This document shows positions 1-7,951 of a DNA stretch of 62,173 nucleotides, in pieces. The stretch's first letter is position 1, and the number at the start of each line of letters is the position of its first letter. The DNA is from Desulfocapsaceae bacterium (GTDB taxonomy: Bacteria > Desulfobacterota > Desulfobulbia > Desulfobulbales > Desulfocapsaceae), in the NCBI GenBank assembly GCA_030653035.1, contig JAUSAB010000060.1:1-62173 (forward strand), read 5' to 3'. The position numbers were made by a program, and so were the translations under genes. Below the pieces are notes generated by a model. The model was not told where the DNA came from and made no database searches. It saw only the letters and a program-made list of their open reading frames with translations.

Positions 1-2
1 TT

Positions 3-128
3 GTATTTGACAGCCTTGATGCCCTTGAAGACCATTTGGAAATAGCACTTCGGGAAATGGAAACTGATACGGAAAAAGTGCTTTCTATTGTCGGTTGGCC
101 ATGGATAATAGATTCACTTTTGAATTAG
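3..128 (+). CDS. IS630-family-like transposase, C-terminal tail only (truncated by window start)
   Basis: The frame is open from the window edge and ends at TAG 126-128, giving 41 residues. It contains LEDHLEIALREMETDTEKV followed by GWPWI. This resembles the end of IS630-type DDE transposases, where a helix rich in charged residues is followed by a W-x-W-I tail. The catalytic part lies outside the window, so completeness cannot be judged. No inverted repeat marking the element end was identified in the following 200 bases. The assignment is from recalled motif similarity alone. It could also be the tail of an unrelated protein. Confidence 0.45.
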   Translation, partial: VFDSLDALEDHLEIALREMETDTEKVLSIVGWPWIIDSLLN

Positions 129-340
129 AATTGGAATAAGTAGGGATTTCAGCCTGATGTGCCGTGCCAAAGCTGTACCTTGTAGCACCCCCCGTAGCAC
201 CTCGGATTACCATCCGACCACTGGGGGTGCGTATTCAATTTTTACGGGCATGGTAACCTGACTTGTCAGCTTCCCGAATTTAGTTAAATGTGCAGGGCTG
301 TATTTTTTTACTTGATTAGCCAGCATAGTTGCCATATACT
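129..340. other. Intergenic region between transposase tail and vapBC
   Basis: No gene is visible. The stretch holds a GC-rich segment with short C and G runs (around 187-230) that can fold on itself, then an AT-rich promoter-like region before vapB. The right end of the IS630-like element should lie here but I could not delimit it. Confidence 0.4.
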
Positions 341-352
341 CTATGTATATAG
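341..352. promoter_or_regulatory. Candidate VapBC operator palindrome
   Basis: CTATGTATATAG is an imperfect palindrome (CTAT-N-TA-N-ATAG) sitting 9 bases before the ribosome binding site of vapB. VapB-family antitoxins normally bind such palindromes at their own promoter to autoregulate the pair. The assignment rests on position and symmetry only. Confidence 0.3.
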
Positions 353-372
353 TCTATCAATGGAGGTATTCA

Positions 373-606
373 ATGGCTTTAGGAACAGTATTTGAAAACA
401 ATCGAACGCAAGCGGTACGACTCCCTGTTGAGACTCGTTTTCCTGAAGGTATTAAAAAGGTAATGGTCCGTGTTGTTGGTTTGGAACGCATTATTTCACC
501 GGCCTGTAATACTTGGGATAGTTTTTTTCTATCCAAAGAGAGCGTTAGCGATGACTTCATGACCGCTCGTGCATCTCAAGATCAATCAGAAAGAGAGCCC
601 TTTTGA
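373..606 (+). CDS. vapB: VapB-type antitoxin (AbrB/VagC-like)
   Basis: This 77-residue protein is the likely antidote of the PIN-domain toxin encoded next. Its N-terminus (ALGTVFENNRTQAVRLP) matches the swapped-hairpin AbrB-like DNA-binding fold of VagC/VapB antitoxins, in which N-x-Q-A-V-R-L-P is the typical signature. The acidic, polar C-terminal half would wrap the toxin. ATG 373 was chosen because TGGAGG at 361-366 is well spaced; an in-frame upstream start at 343 lacks such a site. The stop codon TGA (604-606) overlaps the vapC start, implying translational coupling. The palindrome just upstream is the likely autoregulation site. Confidence 0.85.
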   Translation: MALGTVFENNRTQAVRLPVETRFPEGIKKVMVRVVGLERIISPACNTWDSFFLSKESVSDDFMTARASQDQSEREPF

Positions 607-1004
607 TGCTGAAATATATGCTGGATACAAATATCGTCATATATTTAATAAAGCGCCGACCCATTGAACTTTTAGATGTCTTTAATCAACACGCAGGGCA
701 GATGTGTATTAGTTCTATAACTTTGGCCGAGCTATTACACGGTGTTGAAAAAAGTTCAATGCCAGATCACAACTTATTACAGGTTGAAGACTTTATCTCC
801 AGATTAGAAGTTTTGTCGTATGGGAATAAAGCAGCTTCTCATTATGGCGACATCAGGGCAGACCTTGAGAGAAAAGGCACACCTATTGGCGTTAATGACC
901 TGCATATTGCTGGACATGCTCGTAGCGAAGGATTAACGCTGGTTTCTAACAATGTTCGCGAATTTGAGAGAGTTGACGCTTTACGTTTAGTCAACTGGCT
1001 TTGA
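606..1004 (+). CDS. vapC: VapC-type PIN-domain ribonuclease toxin
   Basis: The protein has 132 residues, the normal size for VapC. It carries the PIN-domain acidic set: Asp in YMLDTNIVIYLIKRRP near the start, Glu in TLAELLHGVEKS, Asp in GVNDLHIAGHA, and the C-terminal VSNNVREFERV segment. These residues bind Mg2+ for RNA cleavage; most VapC toxins cut tRNA or rRNA and stop translation. ATG 606 overlaps the vapB stop as TGATG; a TTG at 603 is the alternative start. All expected active-site residues are present, so the toxin appears intact. Its target cannot be told from sequence. Confidence 0.88.
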   Translation: MLKYMLDTNIVIYLIKRRPIELLDVFNQHAGQMCISSITLAELLHGVEKSSMPDHNLLQVEDFISRLEVLSYGNKAASHYGDIRADLERKGTPIGVNDLHIAGHARSEGLTLVSNNVREFERVDALRLVNWL

Positions 1005-1125
1005 ATCTCAGTATTTAATTTTATGAGCATCAAAATAATAACGAATTTTTTCCAACGTTTCTGGGTTCATCTTACACGCCTCCTCTATTGGCTTACAGAA
1101 CGTTTACAAAATCCTTGATTTACAA

Positions 1126-1995
1126 TCAATCACCCTTGATCTTCGCCGCCTTCTTCCTGGCCTCTTCATCCAGCACCTTCTGTTCCAGATCCCACTGCCG
1201 GCCGCAGGATGTGCCGTGGTAGGCGACCAGCTCGGCGGTGAGCGAGCCGATCAGGATCTTTGAGCGGATGCGCACCGGCACCCGGCAGGCATCATCGGTA
1301 AACCAGATCACCGTGTCGCCGCTCTTGTCGTACAAGCCCTTGAAGGTCATGCGGGGCAGGACTTCGACCACGTTCACCGGCCCGAGCAGGGTTTCCTCAA
1401 AATGGGTCCACTCCCGCGGAGTCACCACCACCTCGTGCCGCTTTTCATCGGCAAAAGTGGGCACGATCACCGAGGTATCCGGCGCAAAGGGCAGCACACG
1501 GGTGAAAAAAAACGAGGAGAACTCATTATGGGCCTTCCCGGCCATCACAAACTGCTGCTCCGGCTCCTCATTTTTGCGGTAGCGTGCAAGACCTCTCTTC
1601 TGATCATAGAGGGTCAGGCGATGCGCCTTATATCCGCGACCCTCTTTCTGCTCCACCTCATACCTGACCGGCAACCGCTCCGGCCCCTGCACTAACGTAA
1701 CAAAGGTATCATCAACCGGATAAAAAAAGCGGAAGACCCCATAATCAGTGACTCGGGCATGGATTTCAAAGAGTTCCTGCTCACTGGCGGTTCGGCGTAT
1801 CTGCAGACTCAGTTCACCAATTTTGATGCCCCCGGTCCAGGAGACATCATACAGGAAGGTCTCATCGCCACCATAGGCAGAACTAAGGAGGGCAGGATCA
1901 GCCACCCCAAGGGGGGGAGTTTCTGCCGCAATGCCATTAATCGTCCACATGAACAGAACAAGAGCGCAGCCGAGAGTCCCACAGAATCTGATCAC
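1126..1995 (-). CDS. DUF3108 domain-containing secreted protein
   Basis: A 289-residue protein with an N-terminal hydrophobic signal sequence (LGCALVLFMWTINGIAAE). It is followed by a beta-rich domain that fits DUF3108, a periplasmic family of unknown function. Features include GGDETFLYDVSWTGGIKIGE and a DTVIWFTDDACRVPVRI block near the end, typical of these proteins. The C-terminus is a charged Lys/Glu helix. GTG 1995 follows the ubiA-like stop by 4 bases and is preceded by AAAGGG, so it is the last gene of the menaquinone operon. A link to quinone or envelope function is inference from this position. Confidence 0.7.
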   Translation of the reverse strand: MIRFCGTLGCALVLFMWTINGIAAETPPLGVADPALLSSAYGGDETFLYDVSWTGGIKIGELSLQIRRTASEQELFEIHARVTDYGVFRFFYPVDDTFVTLVQGPERLPVRYEVEQKEGRGYKAHRLTLYDQKRGLARYRKNEEPEQQFVMAGKAHNEFSSFFFTRVLPFAPDTSVIVPTFADEKRHEVVVTPREWTHFEETLLGPVNVVEVLPRMTFKGLYDKSGDTVIWFTDDACRVPVRIRSKILIGSLTAELVAYHGTSCGRQWDLEQKVLDEEARKKAAKIKGD

Positions 1996-1999
1996 CGGC

Positions 2000-2860
2000 T
2001 CACCCTTTCCCGGTCAGCAACGCCAGCCAGGTAGCCGCAAAGAGAGTGAGACTGATCACCCCGTTCAGGGAGAAAAAAGAGCCCTGAATCCGGGACAGAT
2101 CGCGGGAATTGACCACCAAATGCTGATAAAAGAGGACGGCAGCAGTGAGCACGATGCCGAGATAATAGCAAAGATTGAGGCGGGCCTGCACCCCGGTCAT
2201 GGTAAAAAGGACAAAGGCGAGGAGATGAAACCCGATCGCCATCTTGAAGGCATTTTCCCGCCCCAAGCGGGAAGGCAGGGAATGAAGGCCGGATGCCCGG
2301 TCAAAATCCGCATCCAGGCAGGCATAAACGGTATCAAAACCAGCCACCCAGAAGAGGACCCCAGCAGAGAGGGCCCAGGGAAACCCGGTCAGGCTGCCTG
2401 ACACCGCCACCCAGCCGCCAAGGGGTGAAAAGGCCAGGGCCACCCCAAGTACCAGATGGCAGAACGAGGTGAAGCGCTTGGTCAGGGAGTAAAACAGGGT
2501 CAAGGAGAGGGCCAGGGGCGCCAGCTTCAGGGTCAGTCCATTGAGGTTATAGCAGGCGAAGAAAAAAAGGAGCCCGGCGAGAATCACCATGGCCCAGGCC
2601 TCCTGCAGCCGCACCTCACCTGCCGGAATGGCCCGGCCCGCAGTGCGGGGGTTATTGCCGTCAAAATGGCGGTCAACAATGCGGTTAAAACCCATGGCAC
2701 AGGTCCTCGCCCCGACCATGGCCAGGACCACCCAGAGAAAGGTCATCCCATCCGGCGCCCCACGGCCCGCCAGAAAGGCCCCCATCAGGGCAAAGGGCAT
2801 GGCAAAGACCGTGAGCTTGAACTTCACCATTTCGAGCAGGATACCAATCTTCTTCAACAT
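2000..2860 (-). CDS. UbiA-family prenyltransferase (probable MqnP)
   Basis: An integral membrane protein of 286 residues with about eight hydrophobic segments. The first Asp-rich motif, NRIVDRHFDGNNPRT (around residues 60-74), and the second, DTVYACLDADFD (around 175-186), are the two Mg2+-diphosphate sites of UbiA-type aromatic prenyltransferases. In this operon the acceptor is most likely 1,4-dihydroxy-6-naphthoate, the futalosine-pathway product, which is prenylated in the membrane. The start ATG abuts the ubiX-like stop (TAAATG), so the two are translationally coupled. A 4-hydroxybenzoate substrate cannot be excluded by sequence, but the mqn neighbours argue against it. Confidence 0.85.
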   Translation of the reverse strand: MLKKIGILLEMVKFKLTVFAMPFALMGAFLAGRGAPDGMTFLWVVLAMVGARTCAMGFNRIVDRHFDGNNPRTAGRAIPAGEVRLQEAWAMVILAGLLFFFACYNLNGLTLKLAPLALSLTLFYSLTKRFTSFCHLVLGVALAFSPLGGWVAVSGSLTGFPWALSAGVLFWVAGFDTVYACLDADFDRASGLHSLPSRLGRENAFKMAIGFHLLAFVLFTMTGVQARLNLCYYLGIVLTAAVLFYQHLVVNSRDLSRIQGSFFSLNGVISLTLFAATWLALLTGKG

Positions 2861-3442
2861 TTATTGTGCCTCTGCGCCCCAGCGCCGCCGCCCCGGAATA
2901 TCCAACCCGATCTGATCGGCAAGCCGCCAGGAAAAGGTATCAGCCGCCTCTTCCAGGCTGGCCGGTTGCAGGTAAAAACCAGGCATGGGCGGGCAGATGA
3001 TGGCCCCGGCATCATGGGCCGCCAGCATATTGTTCAGATGCGTCCGGTTTAGGGGTGTTTCCCGCACCACCAGCACCAGATCTTTGCGTTCTTTCAACAT
3101 CACGTCGGCACAGCGCTGAATCAGGTTGGCGGAGATCCCGGCGGCAATGGCAGCAAGCGTCCCCATGCTGCAGGGCAGGACCAGCATGGCGTCGTAGCCG
3201 CTGGAACCAGAGGCGGGAGGAGCGGCAAAATCACGGCAATCAAACCAGGTGCTGACCGCCGGCAGATCCTGCGGGGTCAGCCCCTTTTCCAGCCCCAGCA
3301 CCTTGTGCCCGGCATCCGAGCAGATGCCATGCACCACCAGATCAAGATCCTGAACGACTCGCAGAAAGGACTGGAGATACAACATGCCTGAGGCGCCAGT
3401 CACTGCCACCAGGATCTTTTTCGGTACTTGCCTGTTTCCCAT
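2861..3442 (-). CDS. ubiX: UbiX-like flavin prenyltransferase
   Basis: The 193-residue protein begins with VAVTGASGMLYLQSFLRVV, the GASG-type FMN-binding loop of UbiX/Pad1. It also has LPCSMGTLAAIAAG and LVVRETPLNRTHLNNMLA, which match conserved family blocks. UbiX makes prenylated FMN from FMN and dimethylallyl phosphate, the cofactor of UbiD-type decarboxylases. In menaquinone synthesis by the futalosine route, a UbiD-like enzyme removes the carboxyl group after prenylation. That partner is not in this window. The gene is directly coupled to the UbiA-like prenyltransferase, which supports this role. Confidence 0.88.
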   Translation of the reverse strand: MGNRQVPKKILVAVTGASGMLYLQSFLRVVQDLDLVVHGICSDAGHKVLGLEKGLTPQDLPAVSTWFDCRDFAAPPASGSSGYDAMLVLPCSMGTLAAIAAGISANLIQRCADVMLKERKDLVLVVRETPLNRTHLNNMLAAHDAGAIICPPMPGFYLQPASLEEAADTFSWRLADQIGLDIPGRRRWGAEAQ

Positions 3443-3488
3443 TCCCTGCCCTATCTCCTTTTACCCTTCTGTCCTCAGCCTTCAGCCT

Positions 3489-4349
3489 TTAACTCTCAAC
3501 GATCTTCAACGGCAGCGCCTGCGCCGACCCTTCACCACGATCAATCAGATAGCGTGAAAACCGTTCCAGGGCCAACTTTTTCTCTACCCCCAGATCATAC
3601 TCGATGGCCCGCAGGTAGACATAACATTCGTCCGGATGCATGGGAATCCGCGGAGCCACCAGTTGACAGATGGCCTCCAGATTCTCCCGCCCTTCCCGGA
3701 CGCAATCGGCAAACTCCTGATGAATCAGGGCCAGAGTCTCAGGCGCCCTCCGCCAGAAATCCTCCCGCACCGCACACACTGAAAAAACAAAGGGCAGGCC
3801 GGTATGCTGCCGCCACACCGCCCCCAGATCCAGCTGATAAGGAAACCGCTTATCTCCCACCAGACGCAGTGCCTGGTCGCCGATGGCCAGCAGCGCCTGG
3901 GCCTGAGAACTCATCTCACTCTCAACATCTCCGACACTGTACTGGGGTTTGACCCCATAAAACTCCTCGAGAATGATCTTGACCAGAAAGACCGAAGTCT
4001 GCGACTGGCCGCTGAGCAGCACCGGACAACCATCCAGCTTGCCGGGATCAATCCGGGAGAAGAGAAACACCGAACCCACCGAACCATTGGCGCTGATCGA
4101 CAGATCGGCCAGGATCCGGTACAGCTCCGGCCGCACACAGTACTCATGGGAGGAGACAAAACCAAGGTCAAGGTCACCGGCCGCCAGCATCCGATTGAGC
4201 GAAGCAGGTGGGGCCTCTATCAGCTGCCACTGGGCCGGATGAGCCCTTTTCTTCCAGCTCTCATAGATCGGCGCCATGTTGATATAATTGACCATCCCGA
4301 TCCTGGCCGACTGGTCTCTCTCTTTCTTATCTTTTTCCATGGAAATCAA
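3489..4349 (-). CDS. mqnA: MqnA, chorismate dehydratase of the futalosine pathway
   Basis: The protein (286 residues from TTG 4349, 283 from ATG 4340) has the periplasmic-binding-protein-like fold of MqnA. It shows RIGMVNYINMAPIYE near the start, matching the family R-I-G-x-V-N-Y-x-N-x-x-P, and a D-L-G-F-V-S-S segment around residue 60. MqnA converts chorismate to 3-enolpyruvylbenzoate, the committed step of the futalosine route. MqnD is a structural relative, but the VNY-x-N motif and the mqn cluster favour MqnA. An acyltransferase gene separates it from mqnX by about 1.2 kb, with an 82-base gap after the acyltransferase. Confidence 0.87.
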   Translation of the reverse strand: MISMEKDKKERDQSARIGMVNYINMAPIYESWKKRAHPAQWQLIEAPPASLNRMLAAGDLDLGFVSSHEYCVRPELYRILADLSISANGSVGSVFLFSRIDPGKLDGCPVLLSGQSQTSVFLVKIILEEFYGVKPQYSVGDVESEMSSQAQALLAIGDQALRLVGDKRFPYQLDLGAVWRQHTGLPFVFSVCAVREDFWRRAPETLALIHQEFADCVREGRENLEAICQLVAPRIPMHPDECYVYLRAIEYDLGVEKKLALERFSRYLIDRGEGSAQALPLKIVES

Positions 4350-4431
4350 CCTATTTCATCAAAGACATCAGGGTATTCACAACGGCCGCGCTGAAATGAC
4401 ACGATCCACGATCACGATCGAGAAAATCAAA

Positions 4432-5535
4432 TCAGCGCACGATTCGCCGAACAACCAATTTCTCCCACGATGTGAGTATGGCAGAAACCGAAACAAGCAA
4501 TACAAAAAACAGAAGGAGTTTCACTTCCTCCTGTACCGTAAAGAGCCCGGGAATTAAATACTTATACAACTCATCCATTGGCGCCTGGATGATATAGAGA
4601 GCATAGCTCACCTCCCCCCAAAACACAAAACGAGGCCACGACAACATTCGCAATAACGAATTGCGGGAGAGGGTAATATTCAGGATCACGGCCAGAAAAA
4701 CCGGGGCATAGAGGCTGGAATAAAAAGGTAACTCAAACCCCAGACTTCTGGTGAATCTCGGCAGGGTCTGAATCAACATTGCCACTGCACCCAAGAGGAT
4801 TGCAGTCGTCAGCAAGGAGACGACTTCGCCCCGTCGCTCCCTGAGGTCATATTTCCGGACACAGTATGCGCCGCATATCCCTATAAAAAAACTGCAGAAA
4901 TGGGAAAAGGGAAGATAAAACAATAAATCGTGGGAATGGGAAGGATATCCAAGATAGAAAGATGAGTTCAAAAGCCTGGTCAAGACTCCCTGGGTGACAA
5001 GCCAGAGCAATAGACTCGCTGCGATCATATGGGCTGGAGCCGGCTTATATTTTTTTAAAAATGAAAGGATGAACGGGAAAAGGCAATAAAAGAACACTAA
5101 ATCAGAGACAAACCAACTGGTAAAGTTAAAAGAAATGGGGCTGACAAACCATGATTGCAGACAGAAAAGATTAATGAAAAACTCTGGAAAAGACAACTTA
5201 CCGGCAATCCCCCTGAGTACGACCGTCATCAGGAAGGCCACATAATAAAGGGGCAATATCCGGATCGCCCGTTTCATAAAGTATTGCCGTAACGATACGA
5301 GCTCCCGCTGGTGATACCCTAAATAAAGCAGGAATCCGGAAAGAACGAAGAAGAAGGTAACCATCTCCGCACCAGCCTTGAAGATCTCCGGGACATGGTG
5401 ATAAAAATCAGTCTTTTGACCAAAATGGAAAAAGCAGACCACGCAGGCCGCAAAAAATCTGAAAATCGGCAAGGCCGACGTATTGACGGCAGGGTTCTTC
5501 ATCTTTTCTTGAGCAGGTTCAACCACGATGTTCAC
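4432..5535 (-). CDS. Acyltransferase 3 (OafA-like) membrane protein
   Basis: A 367-residue integral membrane protein with about ten hydrophobic segments. The early FRFFAACVVCFFHFGQK block is the family R-x-x-A...H signature of acyltransferase 3 proteins, with the catalytic-type His, and VLSGFLLYLGYHQREL follows. Such enzymes move acetyl or other acyl groups onto lipids, O-antigen or other envelope glycans. The start at 5535 is GTG; an ATG 33 bases further in (5502) is possible. It lies in the middle of the menaquinone operon, 30 bases after mqnX, and has no known part in that pathway. It is more AT-rich than its neighbours, which suggests a later insertion. Confidence 0.82.
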   Translation of the reverse strand: MNIVVEPAQEKMKNPAVNTSALPIFRFFAACVVCFFHFGQKTDFYHHVPEIFKAGAEMVTFFFVLSGFLLYLGYHQRELVSLRQYFMKRAIRILPLYYVAFLMTVVLRGIAGKLSFPEFFINLFCLQSWFVSPISFNFTSWFVSDLVFFYCLFPFILSFLKKYKPAPAHMIAASLLLWLVTQGVLTRLLNSSFYLGYPSHSHDLLFYLPFSHFCSFFIGICGAYCVRKYDLRERRGEVVSLLTTAILLGAVAMLIQTLPRFTRSLGFELPFYSSLYAPVFLAVILNITLSRNSLLRMLSWPRFVFWGEVSYALYIIQAPMDELYKYLIPGLFTVQEEVKLLLFFVLLVSVSAILTSWEKLVVRRIVR

Positions 5536-5565
5536 ATATCATCCAATCTTTCATCAAAAAACCTT

Positions 5566-6846
5566 TCAGCCTTCTATAACCCACCGGATCGTCGAAGGAC
5601 AGCCGCCACCAGTGAGTACATCGAGGAGCTGCTCTTCGTTCCGCACGCCTTGCAGGAGTTGACTGTCCACATTCAGGAAGCTGGCTTTCCGGCCGGGAGC
5701 CAAGGTGCCGAAATCCTGTTCACGTTCCAGGGCCGCAGCCCCTCCCAGGGTTGCCATGGCCAGGATCTTAGTCGGGGACACCCTGGGATGATCTTCACGC
5801 AAGATCCGCATCTCCCGCCACAGATCAAGCGTTTCATTGGAGGCGATGGAATCGGTGCCGAGAGCAGGAAGCAATTGGTGATGCAGCATCTGCTCCAAGG
5901 GGGCGATGCCAACACCCAAAAAACGGTTGCTGCCGGGGCAGAGACAGACCTTGCAACCGCGTGCTGCCAGCATCTGCACCTCTTTTTCACTCACCTGCAC
6001 ACAGTGGACGCAGAGCAGATCTGCAGTAAGCAGCCCCAGACGCTCTAAGTACTCCACCGCGCCATGGCTGTCAATTCCCAGGGGAGGGAAAGTATCCTCC
6101 CAAGCGCCGCGTTCTTCAAGGAAGCTGCGGAAGCAGCCCTGACCGTTGCGTAGAAGTTCGATTTCATCCGCTGATTCAGCCACATGCAGGGAAAAGAGAT
6201 GCTGGAGACGATCCGCCCGTTGCTTCAGGGCACTTATGATTCCGGGGGTGGTCGAATAAAGGGCATGGGGAGTGGCCGCCACCGAATCGGGCAGGGAGGC
6301 AATCCGGGCCAGAAGCTGTTCTTCCGCCTTGGCGTTAGGCCCAAGCAATTCGAGCAGAAAGATGACCTGGACGGAAGACGGATTGGTTGCCAGTGGCGAT
6401 GGCGGGATGTTGCCGATATCGAGCAACAGGAGAACACCGGTATCGTGCTGCTGCTGAAGCATCTGTTGAGCGGCACTTATTATTTCTTCTGGTGCAATCC
6501 CCCCTTCCTGCCGAACTTGCAGCAGGGAACGGATCCAGTCGCAGAAGGTTTCATCTGGGGCCGAATCCGTGATATGGGTATAGGCGGAAAGCTCAAGATG
6601 GATATGGGCGTTGACCAGTCCGGGCAGCAACACCCCTTGACAGCGCTCAATACGCGCTTCGGAAAACTGGGCGCGAAGGGTGGCAGAGCTGCCCACCGCC
6701 AGGATTCTGCCATTGGCAAGGGCAACAGCGCCGTCGGAGATCACCGGAGAGCTGATGGGTACCACCCAGGGGGCCAGATAGAGAGAAACGGCAGGAGAAA
6801 GGGGCGCGTTCTTGATCGGGGAAAATGGATCCACAGAAAATGGCAA
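5566..6846 (-). CDS. mqnX: Amidohydrolase, probable aminofutalosine deaminase (MqnX)
   Basis: The 426-residue protein belongs to the metal-dependent amidohydrolases related to S-adenosylhomocysteine deaminases. Metal ligands are visible: His pair in PGLVNAHIHLELS (around residues 64-76), His in LHVAESADE, His in LLCVHCVQVSEKE and Asp in ALGTDSIASNETLDLWREM. MqnX deaminates 6-amino-6-deoxyfutalosine to futalosine. Its position directly downstream of mqnE and mqnC supports this role. The start codon appears to be TTG 6846, about 10 bases after the mqnC stop. An MTA/SAH deaminase is the alternative reading, less likely in this operon. Confidence 0.82.
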   Translation of the reverse strand: MPFSVDPFSPIKNAPLSPAVSLYLAPWVVPISSPVISDGAVALANGRILAVGSSATLRAQFSEARIERCQGVLLPGLVNAHIHLELSAYTHITDSAPDETFCDWIRSLLQVRQEGGIAPEEIISAAQQMLQQQHDTGVLLLLDIGNIPPSPLATNPSSVQVIFLLELLGPNAKAEEQLLARIASLPDSVAATPHALYSTTPGIISALKQRADRLQHLFSLHVAESADEIELLRNGQGCFRSFLEERGAWEDTFPPLGIDSHGAVEYLERLGLLTADLLCVHCVQVSEKEVQMLAARGCKVCLCPGSNRFLGVGIAPLEQMLHHQLLPALGTDSIASNETLDLWREMRILREDHPRVSPTKILAMATLGGAAALEREQDFGTLAPGRKASFLNVDSQLLQGVRNEEQLLDVLTGGGCPSTIRWVIEG

Positions 6847-6856
6847 GGAGATAAAC

Positions 6857-7951
6857 CTATTTGACCAGCGTATAATCCATCAGTCGTTGCCGGGGCACAA
6901 AACCGGCATCCACGACCAAACGCCTTATCTCCTGTTCGGAAAGCCTGAAGCTGACCCCCGCCGCCGCCACCACATTCTCCTCGAGCATGGTGCTACCGAA
7001 ATCATTGGCCCCGAAAAAGAGGGAAAGCTGGGCAATCTTCGGCCCCTGGGTTACCCAGGAGGCCTGGACATTGGCGAAGTTATCAAGATAGATGCGTGAC
7101 AGGGCCAGCATACGAAGATAGCCCATGCCGGTGGTCTTTTCAATCTCGACCTGCTGGGACAAGGCGGTATTGTCGGGCTGGAACGGCCAGGGGATAAAGG
7201 CGGTGAAGCCGCCGGTTCGATCCTGCAGTTCCCGCAGACGACGCAGATGTTCCAGCCGTTCAGGGATGGTCTCAATATGGCCGAACATCATGGTGGCGGT
7301 GGTGCGCAATCCCTGTTTATGGGCCTCTTCCATGACATCAATCCACTGATCGGCCGAGCACTTCCGCGGGGCCGTGGCCTGCCGGACGCGATCAGAGAGG
7401 ATCTCGGCCCCACCGCCGGGAATCGAATCAAGACCGGCAGCGATCAAGCGCTGCAACACCTCGCGGATGGAAAGACCCGACAGGTTGGCAAAATGACAAA
7501 CCTCAGGGGGAGAAAAACCATGGACATGGATGCCGGTGGACTTCATGAAGCGCAGCATCTCTTCGTAGTATTCCAGCGGCTTATCAGGGTGGAGCCCGCC
7601 CTGAAGGAGAATCTGAGTGCCGCCCAATTCTTGCGTCTCCCTGATCTTCAGCTCAAGCTGGTCAAAGGAGAGCAAATAGCCGGCCTGGTCCTCAGGGGCC
7701 TTGAAAAAGGCACAGAATTTACAGGCGGAGATACAGATATCAGTATAATTTACATTGCGGTCAACAACATAGGTGACATTCCCCTCCGGGTGGAGCCGCC
7801 GCCGGATACCATCGGCCAGAAACCCAAGCTGATAGAGATCGGCGTCACTCTCAAGGGTCAGGAACTCCTCGTCACTAATCCTGCCGCCCGCCATGACCTT
7901 TTCAGCAATAGTCGCCATCATCTCTTCCTGCACTCCAACACCCCCCGTCAT
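6857..7951 (-). CDS. mqnC: MqnC, cyclic dehypoxanthine futalosine synthase (radical SAM)
   Basis: This 364-residue radical SAM enzyme carries C-x3-C-x2-C (ICISACKFCAF, about residues 73-82) for the 4Fe-4S cluster. VDRNVNYTDIC precedes it, and ILLQGGLHPDKPLEYYEEML follows, the pattern of MqnC. MqnC cyclises dehypoxanthine futalosine to its spiro form. It is distinguished from MqnE by the LLQGG block (MqnE has HMVGG) and by the NVNYT leader. ATG 7951 overlaps the mqnE stop (TGATG), with an in-frame TTG just before. The C-terminal half has the GGGAEILSDRVR and FIPWPFQPDNT segments shared by this family. Confidence 0.9.
   Translation of the reverse strand: MTGGVGVQEEMMATIAEKVMAGGRISDEEFLTLESDADLYQLGFLADGIRRRLHPEGNVTYVVDRNVNYTDICISACKFCAFFKAPEDQAGYLLSFDQLELKIRETQELGGTQILLQGGLHPDKPLEYYEEMLRFMKSTGIHVHGFSPPEVCHFANLSGLSIREVLQRLIAAGLDSIPGGGAEILSDRVRQATAPRKCSADQWIDVMEEAHKQGLRTTATMMFGHIETIPERLEHLRRLRELQDRTGGFTAFIPWPFQPDNTALSQQVEIEKTTGMGYLRMLALSRIYLDNFANVQASWVTQGPKIAQLSLFFGANDFGSTMLEENVVAAAGVSFRLSEQEIRRLVVDAGFVPRQRLMDYTLVK

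Noticed and set aside
2456-3052. Plus-strand frame across ubiA and ubiX region
   Set aside because: Rich in Gly, Gln and Pro with no family match, and it opposes two well-supported genes.
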